Source: Candidatus Microgenomates bacterium
Lineage (GTDB): Bacteria > Patescibacteriota > Microgenomatia > UBA1406 > GWC2-37-13
Assembly: GCA_016178125.1 (NCBI GenBank)
Contig: JACOTV010000035.1
Coordinates: 1-8,138, forward strand
DNA: 8,138 bases
Direction: 5' to 3'
In this document: positions 6,246 through 8,138 of the stretch, in pieces
How the letters are laid out: each line of letters begins with the position of its first letter
Position numbering within the stretch: the stretch's first letter is position 1
The notes under the pieces: model-generated
What the model saw: only the letters and a program-made list of their open reading frames with translations
The model's database searches: none
What the model was told of the DNA's origin: nothing
Made by a program: the position numbers and the translations under genes

Positions 6246-7658
6246 ATGGATAAACAGACATTTTTTATAATCGGTATTAAAGGCGTCGCCATGTGTCACA
6301 TAGCCGTGATTCTCAAAAAAATGGGAAAGAATGTTGCCGGTGCAGACGTCGCTCAAGAATTTATAACCGATGAAGTTTTAAAGAAAAACGATATTGTCTC
6401 TCAAACAGGTTTTGAGGCGACTTCACTTCCGACCGAAACCGAGGTAGTAATCTTCTCGGCCGCGCACGGCGGAAGATCAAACCCCCTCGTTCAGGAAGCC
6501 GTAACGCGCGGAATCGAGGTAGTTTCTCAGGCCGATTTTTTGGGAGAGCTTATTAGTCAATTTAAAATTTCAATCGCAGTGTGCGGAACTCACGGCAAAA
6601 CAACGACATCATCGCTACTCGCATATGCGCTTATTAACCTTGGTGCTAAGCCGAGCTATATGATCGGATCATCAACGTTTTCTGGTGATGGAACTTCCTA
6701 TGCAGGTGGCGACTTTCAAAGCAATGACTACTTTGTCATAGAAGCTGACGAGTACGCAGTTGATCCGCCTTCTGACAAAACGCCAAAATTTCTGCAGCTT
6801 AGTCCTTCTCATATACTGGCTTTAAACGTCGATTTTGATCACCCCGACGTGTATGCAGACCTCGAAGGCGTAAAGCAAGCCTTTACCTCATTTCTTAGCC
6901 AAGATGCAAAAGTGATCTATTGCCACGACGACCCCGTTTTAGCAGATATCGTAGCTAGTATGCGAACCAAGGAGGTTCAGGGGTTTGGACTATCTGTGGA
7001 ATCCGATTTAAGGATAGTGAGTCACGATCAGCGCGGCGGGAAGACTATATTTTCTATAAGAAGCGATGACGATTCGATATCCGATATAGAGCTTTCATTG
7101 TATGGTGAAAAAAACGTTTCAAACGCTGCGGGGGTAATTGCGGTACTTTTGCAGCTTGGGTTTGCCCCTGGGGAAATTAAGCGTGCGGTAACAGGGTTTA
7201 CCGGGCCCAAGCGAAGACTCGAGTTGAAATATGAACAAGGGGGCACATATTTGTTTGATGATTATGCGCACCATCCTGCGGAAATTGAGGCGACGATCTC
7301 TGCCCTACGGTCGCGAATTCCAGGAAAGAGGATCATCGTCATATTTCAGCCCCATACATTTTCGCGGACGAAGTCGCTACTGCGGGAATTTACCACAGCC
7401 TTGGCAAAAAGTGATATGGCGTTCGTGTTGCCGATCTTCGCGTCGGCCCGCGAGCGGGCCGACGCGACAGTCTCATCTGCCGATCTCTCAAACGGTACCA
7501 CGGTATTTGCCCTCGAAAATAATGAAGCCGTTACTGCACATTTAGCTCAATTCATGAAGCCTGGCGACATCATCGTCACGATGGGTGCCGGTGACGTTTA
7601 CAAGCTCGAAACTGATATAATTGAGGTCATCAAACGGTATGAACATTCAAAGCAATAA
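6246..7658 (+). CDS. murC: UDP-N-acetylmuramate--L-alanine ligase MurC (with Mpl-like central motifs)
   Basis: Cytoplasmic Mur ligase of 470 residues, predicted to join L-Ala to UDP-MurNAc using ATP. The N-terminal Rossmann domain starts with IIGIKGVAM (8-16, compare MurC GIGGIGM). The P-loop is GTHGKTTT (114-121). The central domain has EADEY (166-170), DKTPKF (177-182) and NVDFDHPDVY (194-203). The C-terminal domain has GPKRRLE (320-326), DDYAHHPAEI (338-347), FQPHTFSRT (367-375), FASARE (398-403) and MGAGDVYKL (446-454). The C-terminal set (QPHTFSRT, ARE) is MurC-type. EADEY with a nearby DKxxKF instead recalls Mpl, the murein tripeptide recycling ligase, where MurC usually has EADESD. Length fits MurC (about 450-490). 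Proximity to murB and lack of another candidate in the window favour MurC function. It begins five bases after the pgeF stop, with no clear Shine-Dalgarno, and overlaps murB by 20 bases. Confidence 0.9.
   Translation: MDKQTFFIIGIKGVAMCHIAVILKKMGKNVAGADVAQEFITDEVLKKNDIVSQTGFEATSLPTETEVVIFSAAHGGRSNPLVQEAVTRGIEVVSQADFLGELISQFKISIAVCGTHGKTTTSSLLAYALINLGAKPSYMIGSSTFSGDGTSYAGGDFQSNDYFVIEADEYAVDPPSDKTPKFLQLSPSHILALNVDFDHPDVYADLEGVKQAFTSFLSQDAKVIYCHDDPVLADIVASMRTKEVQGFGLSVESDLRIVSHDQRGGKTIFSIRSDDDSISDIELSLYGEKNVSNAAGVIAVLLQLGFAPGEIKRAVTGFTGPKRRLELKYEQGGTYLFDDYAHHPAEIEATISALRSRIPGKRIIVIFQPHTFSRTKSLLREFTTALAKSDMAFVLPIFASARERADATVSSADLSNGTTVFALENNEAVTAHLAQFMKPGDIIVTMGAGDVYKLETDIIEVIKRYEHSKQ
7438..7467. 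repeat. 13-bp perfect GC-rich palindrome inside murC
   Basis: TCGCGTCGGCCCG (7438-7450) pairs exactly with CGGGCCGACGCGA (7455-7467) around a four-base CGAG loop. It covers codons 398-408 of murC (from F398 through ASARERADA), including the family's conserved Ala-Arg-Glu, so it is not an inserted element that lengthens the protein. No T-run follows, which argues against an intrinsic terminator. Together with the inverted repeat in pgeF it stands out from the moderate GC of the window. Confidence 0.65.
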
Positions 7659-8138
7659 GGACCTCACGTATTTGACCACCATGAAAACCAAATGCGTGGC
7701 TGAATATTTTGTAGAAGTCGAATCCGAAGCAGAGCTTCTTGAGGCAATTAAATACGCCACTGACCATGATCTCAAACTGCTCATGTTGGGGGGCGGTTCA
7801 AATACGATTATTCTCAAAGACCGCGTCGAAGGACTCGTGGTCAAAAATCGGTATGTGAAAAAAGAAATCGTGCGTACCGCAGTCGCATTCGTTGATGTAA
7901 AGGTTTCCTCAGGATATGTCGTTGCGCGGTTTGTAAGCGAAATGGTAGCTGCTGGGTACGAGGGGGTAGAATACCATTTGGGCCTCCCCGGTTCGGTCGG
8001 GGGAGCGCTCTATATGAATTCGAAATGGACCCGTCCCGAAAGCTATTTTGGTGACTCTCTGATTTTTGCGACGATAGCAGATCGAAACGGAGTAGTACGA
8101 CGTGTTGATCACGATTACTTTCATTTTGCGTATGACTA
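7639..8138 (+). CDS. murB: UDP-N-acetylenolpyruvoylglucosamine reductase MurB, partial at C-terminus
   Basis: FAD enzyme that uses NADPH to reduce UDP-GlcNAc-enolpyruvate to UDP-MurNAc, the step before MurC. The frame from the ATG at 7639 stays open for 166 codons to the window edge, about half of a usual MurB (around 300). The FAD-binding (type 4) domain shows AEYFVEVES (21-29), LGGGSN (50-55) and GYEGVEYHLGLPGSVGGALY (106-125), close to the family GxEFxxGIPGTxGGA pattern. Differences from the usual enzyme: MNSKW (126-130) replaces MNAGA, and YFHFAYD (160-166) has Asp where FGYR usually has Arg. The catalytic Ser/Cys region lies beyond the window, so the subtype cannot be judged. The start overlaps the last 20 bases of murC. 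GAGGT (7623-7627), 11 bases ahead, is a weak Shine-Dalgarno. An in-frame ATG at 7681 would cut off the N-terminal strand and is less likely. Confidence 0.9.
   Translation, partial: MNIQSNKDLTYLTTMKTKCVAEYFVEVESEAELLEAIKYATDHDLKLLMLGGGSNTIILKDRVEGLVVKNRYVKKEIVRTAVAFVDVKVSSGYVVARFVSEMVAAGYEGVEYHLGLPGSVGGALYMNSKWTRPESYFGDSLIFATIADRNGVVRRVDHDYFHFAYD

Noticed and set aside
7438..7467. Intrinsic transcription terminator within murC
   Set aside because: The stem is strong but followed by ACAGTCTCATCTG, with no T-run, and it lies well inside a continuing gene.
1..8138. CRISPR arrays, tRNA or rRNA genes, insertion sequences, phage genes
   Set aside because: No regular repeats, no RNA-gene signatures and no transposase or integrase motifs were seen; nearly all sequence is explained by the eight wall, division and rRNA-methylation genes.

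Overview
The window is a peptidoglycan-synthesis and cell-division (dcw-type) cluster from a bacterium. Several traits point to the Candidate Phyla Radiation (Patescibacteria), perhaps Microgenomates or Saccharibacteria. These are the compact Mur ligases, a MurE-like enzyme without its N-terminal domain, a MurC with an EADEY...DKxPKF signature, a short RsmH, overlapping genes and few Shine-Dalgarno sequences. Placement rests on remembered family traits, not a search, and the exact phylum cannot be fixed. TGA is used as a normal stop (end of the PBP gene) and Trp is read from TGG, so the TGA=Gly code of Gracilibacteria/SR1 does not apply.

Layout: bases 1-1471 hold, on the minus strand, nearly all of murJ (lipid II flippase); its C-terminal end lies off the window. 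An 83-bp divergent spacer (1472-1554) carries candidate promoters for both directions. From 1555 to the right edge, seven plus-strand genes follow with gaps of at most 5 bp or short overlaps: rsmH, an ftsL-like gene, ftsI/pbp2, a murE-like ligase, a YfiH/PgeF-family (laccase-domain) gene, murC and murB. murB is cut by the right edge. No stretch over 300 bases lacks a gene, and no RNA gene, mobile element or CRISPR array was seen.

How they work together: MurB and MurC make UDP-MurNAc and add the first amino acid. The MurE-like ligase probably adds the third. PgeF-type proteins are linked to removing wrongly built UDP-MurNAc-L-Ser precursors. MurJ flips lipid II, and FtsI with FtsL crosslinks wall at the septum. 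RsmH modifies 16S rRNA and is a classic passenger of this cluster. The usual block murF-mraY-murD-ftsW-murG between murE and murC is absent here, and pgeF sits in its place.

No wholly new system is evident. The most interesting points are enzyme-level departures: a MurE-like ligase lacking domain 1 and the DNPR motif, a MurC with Mpl-like central motifs, a MurJ apparently missing conserved cavity arginines, and changed MurB motifs. In addition, two GC-rich perfect inverted repeats lie inside coding sequence.
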